From: an uncultured Bryobacteraceae bacterium | GTDB taxonomy: Bacteria; Acidobacteriota; Terriglobia; Bryobacterales; Bryobacteraceae | Length of the DNA: 64,000 nt | Reading direction: 5' to 3' | Assembly (NCBI GenBank): GCA_938027685.1 | Contig: CALJAM010000024.1 | Location: forward strand, 1-64,000 | Shown here: one piece after another, positions 47,537-58,400 of the stretch | How positions within the stretch are numbered: position 1 is the stretch's first letter | Layout of the letters: each line of letters begins with the position of its first letter | The notes under the pieces: model-generated | Databases searched by the model: none | The model's input: only the letters and a program-made list of their open reading frames with translations | Told to the model about the DNA's origin: nothing | Program-made: the position numbers and the translations under genes

Positions 47537-48862
47537 TTACAGCAGGCCCATTCGCTCGAGCTTCCGGTACAGCGTCTTGCGCTCGATGCCGAGAATGCGG
47601 GCGGCCCGGCTCTTGTTGCCGCCGGTGGCCTGCAGGACGCGGCGGATCTGTTCCTCCTCGGCCGCTGCGAGCGTTTCGATGGCTTTCTCCCGCGGCGCGC
47701 TGGCCTGGATGGCATCTCGGACGGCCGCCCCGTCGATCCGCCCGCCCGGCGCCAGGATGACCAACCGCTCGATGACGTGCTGAAGCTGTCGCACGTTGCC
47801 AGGCCAGGTGTAGTCCTCCAGCGCCCGGAGACCGTCCGGCAGCAAGCGTGCCTGCATTCCGTACCGCTCGTTGTACTTCTTCAGGAAATAGTTGGCCAGC
47901 AAGGCAACGTCGCCCGCTCGCTGCCGCAAAGGCGGCAGCGTGATGCGCACGACGTTGAGCCGGAACCATAGGTCCTGGCGGAACTTGCCCTCCTCCACCG
48001 CCTTCTGCAGGTCGCGGTTGGTGGCCGCGATCACGCGTACGTCCACCGGCTTGGGACGCGCCGCGCCCACCGGCCGAATTTCCTTTTCCTGCAGGAAGCG
48101 GAGGAGTTTCAATTGGAAGCCGGAGTCGATGTCCCCGATCTCGTCCAGAAAGACGGTGCCCCGGTGCGCGGCCTCGAAGACGCCGGTGCGATCGCGATCC
48201 GCGCCCGTGTAGGCGCCGCGTACTGCCCCGAACAGTTCGCTTTCGAGCAGCGTCGGCGGGATCCCGGCACAATCCACCGCCACGAACGGATGGGCGGCGC
48301 GCGGGCTTTGCGCGTGGATCATGCGCGCCACCAGCTCCTTGCCCGTTCCCGTTTCGCCTTCGATGAGGACCGTCGCATCGGTCGGGGCCACGCGAGAGAT
48401 GATCTTGTAGACCTCGACCATGGCAGGCGAGCTGCCCACGAGCTCGGTCTCGGGCAGATCCTCGGCCTCTTCCTCCTCGGGCGGTTCCTGGGCACGCGCC
48501 TGCTCGGCGCGTCGGACGGCTTCCAGCATGCGGTCGAGCTCGAACGGTTTGGCGATGTAGTCGAAAGCGCCGCCTCGCGTGGCGGCCATCACGGTCTCCA
48601 GCGTCCCGCGCGCCGTCATCAGGATCACGGCGCAGGAAGGGTCGCGGCGGCGCGCTTCCTCGAGCACGTCCAGCCCGGTGCGGTCGTCCAGGTAGATGTC
48701 GGAGATCACGATGGGATAGGACTGGCGGCTCAGCCGCTCCAGAGCTTCGCGCGAGGAGGCCACCGCATCCACCTGATAGCCCTCCAGTTCGAGAAAGGTG
48801 ACCAGCGTCGTGCGGACGGCGTTGTCGTCTTCGACCACCAGCAATCGTTGCGCGTTCGCCAT
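47537..48862 (-). CDS. Sigma-54-dependent response regulator (NtrC family)
   Basis: A 441-aa regulator. Receiver domain 1-120 with phospho-acceptor Asp55 ('YPIVISDIYLDD'). AAA+ domain from about 142 with 'GETGTGKE' (169-176) and the sigma-54 contact loop in the variant form GAYTGA (216-221). Fis-type helix-turn-helix at the C-terminus ('ATGGNKSRAARILGIERKTL'). It activates sigma-54 promoters when phosphorylated. The ATG at 48862 is used because the longer frame adds a basic tail that overlaps the kinase gene. The CHASE2 kinase gene ends 28 bases upstream, so they form a cognate pair. Confidence 0.94.
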   Translation of the reverse strand: MANAQRLLVVEDDNAVRTTLVTFLELEGYQVDAVASSREALERLSRQSYPIVISDIYLDDRTGLDVLEEARRRDPSCAVILMTARGTLETVMAATRGGAFDYIAKPFELDRMLEAVRRAEQARAQEPPEEEEAEDLPETELVGSSPAMVEVYKIISRVAPTDATVLIEGETGTGKELVARMIHAQSPRAAHPFVAVDCAGIPPTLLESELFGAVRGAYTGADRDRTGVFEAAHRGTVFLDEIGDIDSGFQLKLLRFLQEKEIRPVGAARPKPVDVRVIAATNRDLQKAVEEGKFRQDLWFRLNVVRITLPPLRQRAGDVALLANYFLKKYNERYGMQARLLPDGLRALEDYTWPGNVRQLQHVIERLVILAPGGRIDGAAVRDAIQASAPREKAIETLAAAEEEQIRRVLQATGGNKSRAARILGIERKTLYRKLERMGLL

Positions 48863-48890
48863 AGCGACGGAACCGAGTTCCCTTGCGTCT

Positions 48891-50750
48891 TCAGTCCGCT
48901 CCCGCGCGGGCGGCGGCACGGGCGGGCAATACCACTGTAAAACAGGATCCTCTGCCCGGTTCGCTCTCCACTTCGATCGAACCACCGTGATGCGTCACGA
49001 TCTCGCGCACGATGCAAAGACCGAGCCCCGTGCCTTTCTCGCCCGAGACTTCGGCGCTGCGTGTGCGGTAGAACTTCCGGAAAAGATTGCGCAGCTCGTC
49101 GCGATCCATGCCGAAACCCTGATCGCGCACCGCGATGCGGACCCGCGAACCATCGCGACGACCGCTCACGGCGACCTCCGTCTCGGGCGGAGAGTACTTG
49201 ATGGCGTTCGTCAGCAGGTTATAAAGGGCGTACTCCATCAGCTCGCGGTCGCCCAGCAGCGCGCCATCCTCGATCGGCTCGACTCGGATGCGTATGCTCT
49301 TGCGCTCGGCGAGCGGGCGCACGCGTGCGACACAGGCGTGGACAAGCTCGTCGGCCTCGAACGGCTCGCGCCGCAACTCCATCTGGCCTGCCGAAAGTCG
49401 CTCGACGCTCAGGAAGGTTTCGATCATGCGGGCCAGACGTCGGGACTCGGAATGGATGAGCTCCGCGATTTGCCGGCGCTTTTCCTCGCTGAGGTTGTAC
49501 CGGGCCATCAGCTCGCTGGAGCCCTGAATCGCGGTCAGCGGCGTACGCATTTCGTGGGTGACGAAGTGCATGGCCTGCTGGTAGCGTGCCTTCTCCGCCT
49601 CGGCCTGACGCCAGCGGCGGCGAACTACGAAGTACTGGTAGGCCGCCGCGCTCCCCACCGAGAGCCAGGCGGCCAGCGCAGGCCCGAAGTACGGCAGCAC
49701 TACGTTGCGCGTAAACAGCCATGGCGGGACGAAATGGGCCAAGCCGACCACCAGGACGCCCAGTGCGTACGCCTGCCAGCCCGAGCGGAACCAGAAGGCA
49801 AGTCCGGCGAGAACGGTGAGCAGCAATGCGAAGCTCACAACTGCCATTTCGGACGCGTCTCGCAGGAAGACGCCGCCGGCCAGCGTCTCGAACGCGTTGG
49901 CGTGAACCTCGATGCCCTGCATGGTGCGGCCGTAGGAAAAAGGCGTCATCAGGCGATCGCGTGCGGCCGATTGCGCGATGACGCCGACGAAAACGACCTT
50001 GTCCCGCAAGCGGGCGCCCAGTTCCGGCCGGGAGACCAGTTCGGCGATCGCGATGCGCGGCACTCGCGAAATGCCCTCAGGACCCGGCGGCAAGTAGCGC
50101 ACGCGCATCGGGCGAGCGGGATCTCGCCCGGTGGGGATGATGAGGTTGCCGACTTCCAGCTCGTCGGGCGTCTCGGTGACGGCGGCAACGCCGCGCGCCA
50201 GCCGGAAGGCTTCCAGCGAGAGCGCCCAACGCCGATCGCGGCCCGTAGCTTTGGCCAGCGGAATGCGCCGGGTAACGTTGTCCAGCGGATCTGGGTCCGC
50301 GTGCACGTGACCGAGGGCGGCCGCGTGGCGACGGAAGCGCGGGTGAGGATCCTCCCAGCGGCGGCCGTCATCCACCAGCTCGCAGGGCAGCACGAGGTTC
50401 GGCAAGCCAGCCAAGGCGGCCTCCAAACGTGCATCGGCGGAGGGATCGCCTTCGTCCGGCAGCGTGACGTCGAGCGCGACCGCCCGCGGCTGCGCCGCCG
50501 CCAGCTGCTCGAGACCCGCCGCCAGGATCTCGCGCAGCCGCCGCATGCCGCCCATTCGGTTGAGCGTGTTCTCGTCCACGACCAGCAGCGCGGACTGGCA
50601 AGTCCGATGCTCAGGCGCATGGCGGCGGAACATCCAGTCGTAGGCGTAATTGTCCACCTGTACCCCCAGCCAGCCCCCGACCAGTGCGAGCAGCAAGGCC
50701 GTTGCCAGCGCTGCCGCGTATCCCAGCACGCCGGTGCGCGCTCCCGGCAT
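48891..50750 (-). CDS. CHASE2-domain sensor histidine kinase
   Basis: A 619-aa kinase. One membrane helix (about 9-27), an extracytoplasmic CHASE2 sensor (about 35-285; 'SALLVVDENTLNRMGG', 'RAVALDVTLPDEGD', 'DKVVFVGVIAQSAARD'), then three closely spaced helices. A HisKA segment follows with the phospho-accepting His in 'HFVTHEMRTPLTAIQG' (His399), then an ATPase domain with N-box 'NLLTNAIKYS', 'DQGFGM' and 'GTGLGL'. The ATG at 50750 has GAGG 6 bases upstream; a TTG at 50762 overlapping the peptidase stop is the alternative. Ligand unknown. Confidence 0.93.
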   Translation of the reverse strand: MPGARTGVLGYAAALATALLLALVGGWLGVQVDNYAYDWMFRRHAPEHRTCQSALLVVDENTLNRMGGMRRLREILAAGLEQLAAAQPRAVALDVTLPDEGDPSADARLEAALAGLPNLVLPCELVDDGRRWEDPHPRFRRHAAALGHVHADPDPLDNVTRRIPLAKATGRDRRWALSLEAFRLARGVAAVTETPDELEVGNLIIPTGRDPARPMRVRYLPPGPEGISRVPRIAIAELVSRPELGARLRDKVVFVGVIAQSAARDRLMTPFSYGRTMQGIEVHANAFETLAGGVFLRDASEMAVVSFALLLTVLAGLAFWFRSGWQAYALGVLVVGLAHFVPPWLFTRNVVLPYFGPALAAWLSVGSAAAYQYFVVRRRWRQAEAEKARYQQAMHFVTHEMRTPLTAIQGSSELMARYNLSEEKRRQIAELIHSESRRLARMIETFLSVERLSAGQMELRREPFEADELVHACVARVRPLAERKSIRIRVEPIEDGALLGDRELMEYALYNLLTNAIKYSPPETEVAVSGRRDGSRVRIAVRDQGFGMDRDELRNLFRKFYRTRSAEVSGEKGTGLGLCIVREIVTHHGGSIEVESEPGRGSCFTVVLPARAAARAGAD

Positions 50751-50758
50751 GGGAAACC

Positions 50759-52033
50759 TCAACGGATCCGCGCTGCGCCTGCGACCGCTGCCAACTCGCG
50801 CTCGATTTCAGCCGCTTCGCGTGGCAGCGCTTCACTGAGCAGAACCGCACCCTGCTCGGTCACCAGCACCATATCTTCGATCCGGATGCCGATGCCTTCT
50901 TCCTTCAGGTAGACGCCGGGTTCGATGGCTATTACATCGCCCGCTTCCAGCGGCAGGTTCACCGTTTCCTGATGCGCATCGTGCACTTCGAGTCCTACCC
51001 GGTGGCCGATGCCGTGCACGAAGTGCGCCCCTAACGGTCGGCCCCGCGAGTCCTTGCCGTGCGCATCCAGGTAGTCCCGTGCGATTTTCTGCAAGCCCAC
51101 GTTGCTGGCGCGACCGCCCAGCAACACGCCCGGTCGGACGGCTGCCATCACAGCCTTCAGCGCGCCTAGCACGACCTCGTAGAGCTCCCGCTGACGGGGC
51201 GTGAATCGGCCGCTGACGGGCACCGTCCGTGTCAGGTCGGCGGCGTAGCCGTTGCAGCTGGCGCCCGAGTCCACCAGCAACAGCTCGCCTGCTTCCATGC
51301 GGCGGGAGTTTTCTTCGTAGTGAAGGATGAGCGCGTTGCGACCGGAGGCCACGATAGGCGCGTAGGCGGCGTCTTCGCAACCGCGCTCGAGGAAGGTGCC
51401 CATCAGCGTGGCGGCGATCTGGTATTCGTACGTCCCGGGCGCCACGCGCTTCCATGCGGCGCGATGGGCCTCGATCGTGACGTCGATGCTGCGGCGGATC
51501 CGTTCGAGTTCGCCCGCCGATTTTTTGGCCCGCAAGCGGGCCAGGGCGGGCCGGACGTCGCTGATCGGTCTTAGCGGCGCCAGCGTGCGCAGCCGTTCGG
51601 CTTCGGGCCGAGAGACCGCGGTGTAGATCTTGGGCCACTTTTCCAGGGCGGCATGCAGCTCGCGCTCGAAATGCGTCGTGGGAAGCACCTTGTCGAAGCC
51701 GGTGATCGAAGGCGCACCTTCATCCTCCGCCGTGAGCATCGGACCTTCGTACGTCTCGGTGCGCTCGTCGCGAGGCGGCAGGAAAAGGATTTCGCGACCG
51801 GGCGCAAGCAGCAGTGCGGCGCCGGGCCGTCGCCATCCGCTCAGGTAGAGGAAGTTGGGTTCCTGGAAATACCGGCCGCGGCCCTCGCCGCCGGCTCGCG
51901 CGAAGAGCACCACCACGCCGTCCGGCAGAGCCTTGACGAGCTCCGCGCGGCGCGCGCGCTGCTCGTTCAGATCGGCAGGCGTCTGGCAGAGCGCACTCAG
52001 GTAAAGTCCCAGCACCAGCAACGAGGCCCGCAT
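50759..52033 (-). CDS. Secreted Xaa-Pro aminopeptidase (M24B)
   Basis: A 424-aa metallopeptidase. A signal peptide (about 1-16) precedes an AMP_N creatinase-like N-domain ('FQEPNFLYLSGWRRPGAALL'). The M24 catalytic domain has ligands in 'LLLVDSGASCNGYAADLTRT' (two Asp), 'HFVHGIGHRVGLEVHD' (His), 'VIAIEPGVYL' (Glu) and 'GIRIEDMVLV' (Glu). It removes N-terminal residues before proline, here outside the cytoplasm. It is first in the operon, upstream of the CHASE2 kinase, with a 4-base overlap if the TTG start is used. Confidence 0.93.
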   Translation of the reverse strand: MRASLLVLGLYLSALCQTPADLNEQRARRAELVKALPDGVVVLFARAGGEGRGRYFQEPNFLYLSGWRRPGAALLLAPGREILFLPPRDERTETYEGPMLTAEDEGAPSITGFDKVLPTTHFERELHAALEKWPKIYTAVSRPEAERLRTLAPLRPISDVRPALARLRAKKSAGELERIRRSIDVTIEAHRAAWKRVAPGTYEYQIAATLMGTFLERGCEDAAYAPIVASGRNALILHYEENSRRMEAGELLLVDSGASCNGYAADLTRTVPVSGRFTPRQRELYEVVLGALKAVMAAVRPGVLLGGRASNVGLQKIARDYLDAHGKDSRGRPLGAHFVHGIGHRVGLEVHDAHQETVNLPLEAGDVIAIEPGVYLKEEGIGIRIEDMVLVTEQGAVLLSEALPREAAEIERELAAVAGAARIR

Positions 52034-52075
52034 ACTTCACGAGTATATCGCCTCGCGGCGCAGCGATCGTTGTAG

Positions 52076-53488
<1,413 letters not shown>

Positions 53489-53902
53489 CGCCGGCTGTTG
53501 GGTCCCAAACAGCAGAATCATTCCTCGCGAACAAGACGGCTTGCGGGACGCGAGCGAGTGCGGCTCTCGGCGGTGTGTGACCCTGGAGAGCATGGGGACG
53601 GCCGCCGCTCCTTCGACGCGCGCGACGATCCGGAAGGTGAGCCATCGCGGGGCGAATGCCTCGGTGAACCTCACACGTGTGTTGGGGGAGAATACAATAA
53701 GGCCGTCGCGGATAAACGGGACGTTCCGGCTCAGCTCAGGGGTGCAGGTCGTGCCTGGCTGGTCCGGAGCATGTCGGTTGCTGATACCTTGGAGGTTTGC
53801 CGGGGCTCGATTGCGATCGGCAGAGCCCAGAGGCCATTGCTCCGGAGAAAACGCTCCCCCGACGATTCCGGAGTTGGAAAAGTCCCGCGAGGTAACCCTG
53901 CC
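53489..53902. other. Leader region upstream of the TonB receptor
   Basis: About 410 bases. The receptor frame is open through it, but the translation has no protein-like features and contains no signal peptide. A TACAAT box lies at 53693-53698 without a good -35. GAGGT just before 53903 is the ribosome site used. Confidence 0.45.
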
Positions 53903-56900
53903 ATGAAGAGGACATTGCTTGCCGCACTCGGAACGGCCCTGCTTTGCTGGGGCCAGCTCGAGCAAGCCACCCTGACGGGTCGCGTCACCGATCCGACGGG
54001 CGCGGTCGTGCCTAACGTTCGGATCGTGGCGCGCAACACCGAAACCGGTGTCGAGGCCGTCACGCAAACCAACCAGGAAGGCCTTTATCGGATTCCTTAT
54101 CTTCACCCGGGCCGCTACGACGTGACCGCAGAGGCTGACGGCTTCAAGCGCAGCCGTGTGGCGGGCGTCATCTTGAGGGTCGGCCTGACCGCTACCGTTG
54201 ACTTCCAGCTCGAAGTGGGTGCTGTGCTGAGCGAAGTCACGGTTTCGGCCACGCCTGTCATGTTGCAGCAGGAGACCGCGACCGTGGGAGCGGTCATCGG
54301 AAGCGAGCAGATGCTCCAGTTGCCGCTGTTGGGTCGCAACCCGTACGCCCTGCTGTTGATGTCGCCGGGGGTGTTGCCCAAAGGCGGGGCGGGTTCAGGA
54401 CCCATCGTCAGCGGAGGCCGTTCCAACACCAACGAGATCCTGCTGGACGGCGCCGAGACGCGTAACAGCACCACTCAGGACATCACCTTCACGCCGCCGC
54501 TGGAGGCGGTGCAGGAATTCAAGGTCATCACCAACAACTTTTCGAGCGAGTACGGGCGCTCGGGGGGCGGCGTGCTGACCGCAGCCACCCGCTCAGGAAC
54601 CAACGAGCTGCACGGCAGCCTGTATGAGTTTCTGCGCAACGATAAACTGAACGCCAACAGTTGGACGAGTAACCGGCAAGGGCTCCCGAGGAGCCCGCTC
54701 CGCCGCAACGAATTCGGCTTCACGGTGGGGGGACCCGTTCTGCTCCCCCGTTTGTACAGCGGCCGGGACCGCACGTTTTTCTTCTTGAACTGGGAGGCCG
54801 TACCCCAGCGCACCCCCGATAACATCAACGCCACGGTGCCCACCGGCGCCGAGCGCAACGGCGATTTTTCCCGGACCGTGGATGCTTCCGGGAACGTGAT
54901 CCGCGTCTACGATCCCCTCACGACCCGTCCCGACCCGGCTCGCGCGGGCAGATACGTCCGTGACCAGTTCCCCGGCAATCAGATCCCGCGATCGCGATTC
55001 GATCCCATCGCGCTGAAGATCCTCGACTATTATCCGCTGCCCAACCGGGCCACCCGGACCCAGAACTTTGCGATGAACAATACGCGCAAGGACGACCTTT
55101 GGCGGATGTTCCTGCGGTTCGACCATGTTTTGGGCGCCAAGCACCGGCTGTTCTTCACTCACGGGCGGCAAAACCGGGACCGCAACACGCCCGGCGTCAA
55201 CATCGCCTTCCCGGGCGAGGGCACCAACGGCGAGCAGGGCAAGATCAGCGACAACCGCGGCGTAACGGTGCTCAGTGATACCGTCACCTTCCGACCGAAT
55301 TTGTTGGGCGAGTTCCGCTTGAGCGCCGCGCGAAGCTTGATCTGGACCGAGCCGCGCAGCGCGGGCTTCGATTTCACGCAACTTGGGCTGCCCCAGTATT
55401 TGAAGGCCCAAGCCCGGCAGCTCATGTTCCCGCGCATCGAACCCAGTGACGTGGTCGCCCTGGGGCCCAATCGCGCCTCCTACTTCACCGATTCCGAATA
55501 CGCCCTCGAAGGCCAAGGGCATCTGACGTGGATCCGAGGGGCGCATTCACTGAAGACCGGGTTCGTGCGCACTTTCCATGCATTCAACGTGACCCGGGCC
55601 GAGCGGCCCAGCGGACTGTATTCGTTTGGGCGCGCCTTCACCCAGGGACCGGACCCTGCCGCGGCCAGCGCGACCGCGGGCTTCGGAGTAGCCACTTTGT
55701 TGTTGGGCGCACCCACCGGCGGTCAGTTCTCCCTCGATCCCTCCCTGGCTACTTCACAGAAATATTACGCCGGCTACTTGCAGGATGACTGGAAGGTGCG
55801 TCCCTCGCTGACCTTGAATCTCGGGCTCCGCTGGGAGTATCAGAGCCCCTGGACCGACCGCTTCAATCAACTGGCATGGTTCGATCCGGACTTCCCCGAG
55901 CCGCTCACCAAAGCCAAGGGGACTTTGCGTTTCGCAGGGCGCGATGGCAACCCCCGCGAGCAAACCGATCCCGACCGGAACAACTTCGCGCCTCGCGTCG
56001 GGCTGGCCTGGCAGTTCCAGAAGCGGATGGTGGCGCGCGCGGGTTGGGGTCTGTTCTACTCGCCGGGCTCGGGTGGCATCGGAGCAGGCGCCAGCGACCT
56101 CGGCAGCGGCTTTCTCACTCAGACTGCGGTTTATCTGGGTCCCCCGCCCGCTGCGCCCAACACGCCGCCGCCGGGGGCTTCGCTCGCCGATCCTTTCAAG
56201 ACCGGATTGATCCAGCCGCCCACCATGGGCGTCGGCAGCAGCGTCAATACCGCGTTCCGTCAGTTCGTGACGCCGTTCATGCACCAGTGGAATGTGAACG
56301 TTCAGCGTATGCTGAGTTCAGACACCCTCGTCGAAGCAGCCTGGATCGGCAGCCGGGCTCAGCGCCTGTGGGTAAATCGTTCCCGCACCGCGGTTTCCAC
56401 TAGTTATCTTTCGCTGGGGCCGAAGCTCGACGAGCTGGTCGACAATCCGTGGTATGGAATCATACCCACGGGAACTTTAAGCGCACGGCAGGTCCGACTG
56501 TCGCAACTGCTGCAGCCTTACAATCACTACACGGGCGTTTCGCGATTCCGCGACCCGGTCGGCGACTCCCTGTATCATGCCTTCGCATTGCGATTCGAAA
56601 AGCGGGCGCTTCGCAGCCTGACGCTGCATGCCGCTTACACCATCGGCAAACTGATTGACAACGTCCAGGAGCGTTTCTCCGGGCGGACGTCTTTGCTGGA
56701 TCCGAACAATCTGCGGCTCTCCCGTTCCATCGCGGACTACGATCGCTCCCAGTACTTCGTGACGAACTATATCTGGGAGCTTCCCTGGGGGCGGGGCAAG
56801 CGCTGGTTGCAACGTGGTCCGCTGTCTGCCATCGTGGGCAATTGGCAACTGAGCGGCATCACCACCTTTGGCGCCGGCATGCCCGTGGTCATCACGGCCC

Positions 56901-57280
56901 CCAGCAACACCCGCCTGCCCGGTGTAGGGGGCTACGCGGACCGGCTTCGTCCCGGGCGCCTGCCGAAGTCACAGCGCACCATCGAGCGCTGGTTCGATAC
57001 CGGCGCTTTCGCGGTGCCGGCTCTGTACACGCTGCCGAACGGCTCGCGCACCGAGCCCAACATCCGGACGCCGGGTATCAAGACGTTCGATATCTCGTTG
57101 AGCAGGATTCAGAAAATCGGCGAGCGCATCAGTCTCCAGTTCCGTGCCGAGTTTTTCAACGCCTTCAACACGCCGCAGTTCGGCGCCCCCACAGGTTCCG
57201 TCACCAGCGTGGATTTCGGTCGGATACTCTCGGCCAGCGACCAGCGCAACATCCAGTTCGGTCTGCGGCTGGCCTATTGA
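53903..57280 (+). CDS. TonB-dependent receptor with N-terminal carboxypeptidase-regulatory domain (Oar-like)
   Basis: A 1,125-aa outer membrane protein. A signal peptide ('MKRTLLAALGTALLCWGQ') precedes a CarboxypepD_reg-like domain (about 20-105; 'ATLTGRVTDPTGAVVPNVRI', 'YRIPYLHPGRYDVTAEADGF'). Then a plug-like domain (about 110-230; 'GGRSNTNEILLDGAETRNST', 'SEYGRSGGGVLTAATRSGTN') and a long barrel end in '...NIQFGLRLAY' with a terminal aromatic. This type is greatly expanded in Solibacter-group acidobacteria and likely imports or binds large organic substrates. The ATG at 53903 is chosen for its signal peptide and GAGGT. Ligand unknown; a glycosidase-like gene follows after 75 bases. Confidence 0.92.
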   Translation: MKRTLLAALGTALLCWGQLEQATLTGRVTDPTGAVVPNVRIVARNTETGVEAVTQTNQEGLYRIPYLHPGRYDVTAEADGFKRSRVAGVILRVGLTATVDFQLEVGAVLSEVTVSATPVMLQQETATVGAVIGSEQMLQLPLLGRNPYALLLMSPGVLPKGGAGSGPIVSGGRSNTNEILLDGAETRNSTTQDITFTPPLEAVQEFKVITNNFSSEYGRSGGGVLTAATRSGTNELHGSLYEFLRNDKLNANSWTSNRQGLPRSPLRRNEFGFTVGGPVLLPRLYSGRDRTFFFLNWEAVPQRTPDNINATVPTGAERNGDFSRTVDASGNVIRVYDPLTTRPDPARAGRYVRDQFPGNQIPRSRFDPIALKILDYYPLPNRATRTQNFAMNNTRKDDLWRMFLRFDHVLGAKHRLFFTHGRQNRDRNTPGVNIAFPGEGTNGEQGKISDNRGVTVLSDTVTFRPNLLGEFRLSAARSLIWTEPRSAGFDFTQLGLPQYLKAQARQLMFPRIEPSDVVALGPNRASYFTDSEYALEGQGHLTWIRGAHSLKTGFVRTFHAFNVTRAERPSGLYSFGRAFTQGPDPAAASATAGFGVATLLLGAPTGGQFSLDPSLATSQKYYAGYLQDDWKVRPSLTLNLGLRWEYQSPWTDRFNQLAWFDPDFPEPLTKAKGTLRFAGRDGNPREQTDPDRNNFAPRVGLAWQFQKRMVARAGWGLFYSPGSGGIGAGASDLGSGFLTQTAVYLGPPPAAPNTPPPGASLADPFKTGLIQPPTMGVGSSVNTAFRQFVTPFMHQWNVNVQRMLSSDTLVEAAWIGSRAQRLWVNRSRTAVSTSYLSLGPKLDELVDNPWYGIIPTGTLSARQVRLSQLLQPYNHYTGVSRFRDPVGDSLYHAFALRFEKRALRSLTLHAAYTIGKLIDNVQERFSGRTSLLDPNNLRLSRSIADYDRSQYFVTNYIWELPWGRGKRWLQRGPLSAIVGNWQLSGITTFGAGMPVVITAPSNTRLPGVGGYADRLRPGRLPKSQRTIERWFDTGAFAVPALYTLPNGSRTEPNIRTPGIKTFDISLSRIQKIGERISLQFRAEFFNAFNTPQFGAPTGSVTSVDFGRILSASDQRNIQFGLRLAY

Positions 57281-57355
57281 GGGCTCGCCCTCGCAAGCTC
57301 AGTTCGCACAGGGTAAAGGAGTAGTTTTCGGGTATTCAGCAGAAGGAGCCAAACG

Positions 57356-58384
57356 ATGAGAGCGCGGAGCCTCGTTTGTGCAGTTTGGACGACGACAGCA
57401 ATCTGCGCCGCTCCGCCCAACAAGGTACCCAGGCATGTCCTGGCCTTTTACTATGGGTGGTACGGCAACCCGACCGTCAGCGGGAAGTGGAACCACTGGA
57501 AGGATGTGGACGAGACCAACAAGACCATCGCCAATTCCACGAACTGGCCCTGGCTGGGCGCGTACGACAGCCACGATCCGAAGGTGGTGGAGAGGCATTT
57601 CCGCTGGGCGAAAGACGCCGGTCTCACCGGCTTCATCGTCTCCTGGTGGCGGCAGGGTGACTTTCACGACGAAGGCATGCCGCTCATGCTCGAGACGGCG
57701 CGCAAGCACGGGATGAAAATCACGATCTATTACGAGACCGTGCCGCCGCGCGGTGATCCCAAGCCTGAGGGGGCAGTGAACGATCTGCTTTACCTTCTGA
57801 ACAAATACGGTAGACATCAGGCTTGGCTTACCCTCGAAGGCAGGCCGGTTTTCTTTATTTACGGTCGAGCGCTCAACGAAATCAAGCTCGACGGGTGGAA
57901 GCAGGTGATCGCTGAGGTCAACCGAAGGCACCCGGGTGGCGCAATCTTCATCGGCGACCGTATATCTCAGGAGGCGGCGGAAATCTTCGACGGCATCCAT
58001 ACCTACAACGTGACCTCGCGCACCAAAGGGATGACGCCGGATCAACTAAGGGAATGGGCGAAACAATTCTATCCCGCGACCGTCAAGACCGCCGGCCGAA
58101 AAATTGCGGCGGTCACGGTCATTCCCGGCTACGACGACCACAAGCTCGGTCGACCGGAGCCCCGCCCCATCACTTCACGTCACGAGGGCGAGACTTACCG
58201 CATTCTTTGGGAGGAAGCCATCGCCGCCAACCCGGACTGGGTGCTGATCACGAGCTGGAACGAGTGGCACGAAGGCAGCGAGATCGAGCCTTCGCGGGAA
58301 AACGGCGACCGCGAACTCAGGCAGACGAAGCTCTTCACGCGCCGCTTCCTGAAACTACGGCCGCGGGTGGCGTCGGCGCCTTGA
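57356..58384 (+). CDS. Secreted GH99/WbsX-like glycosidase-related protein
   Basis: A 342-aa protein with a signal peptide (about 1-19). Its (beta/alpha)8-type sequence begins 'VLAFYYGWYGNPTVSGKWNH' and includes 'AKDAGLTGFIVSWWRQGDFH' and the C-terminal 'VLITSWNEWHEGSEIEPS'. These are hallmarks of the GH99 endo-alpha-mannosidase/WbsX group, whose catalytic glutamates lie in 'WNEWHEG'-like segments. It may cut or process an alpha-mannan or related glycan outside the inner membrane. AAGGAG precedes the ATG. It follows the TonB receptor closely on the same strand, so joint action is plausible. Confidence 0.85.
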   Translation: MRARSLVCAVWTTTAICAAPPNKVPRHVLAFYYGWYGNPTVSGKWNHWKDVDETNKTIANSTNWPWLGAYDSHDPKVVERHFRWAKDAGLTGFIVSWWRQGDFHDEGMPLMLETARKHGMKITIYYETVPPRGDPKPEGAVNDLLYLLNKYGRHQAWLTLEGRPVFFIYGRALNEIKLDGWKQVIAEVNRRHPGGAIFIGDRISQEAAEIFDGIHTYNVTSRTKGMTPDQLREWAKQFYPATVKTAGRKIAAVTVIPGYDDHKLGRPEPRPITSRHEGETYRILWEEAIAANPDWVLITSWNEWHEGSEIEPSRENGDRELRQTKLFTRRFLKLRPRVASAP

Positions 58385-58400
58385 GCGAGGGCAGCGCGCC

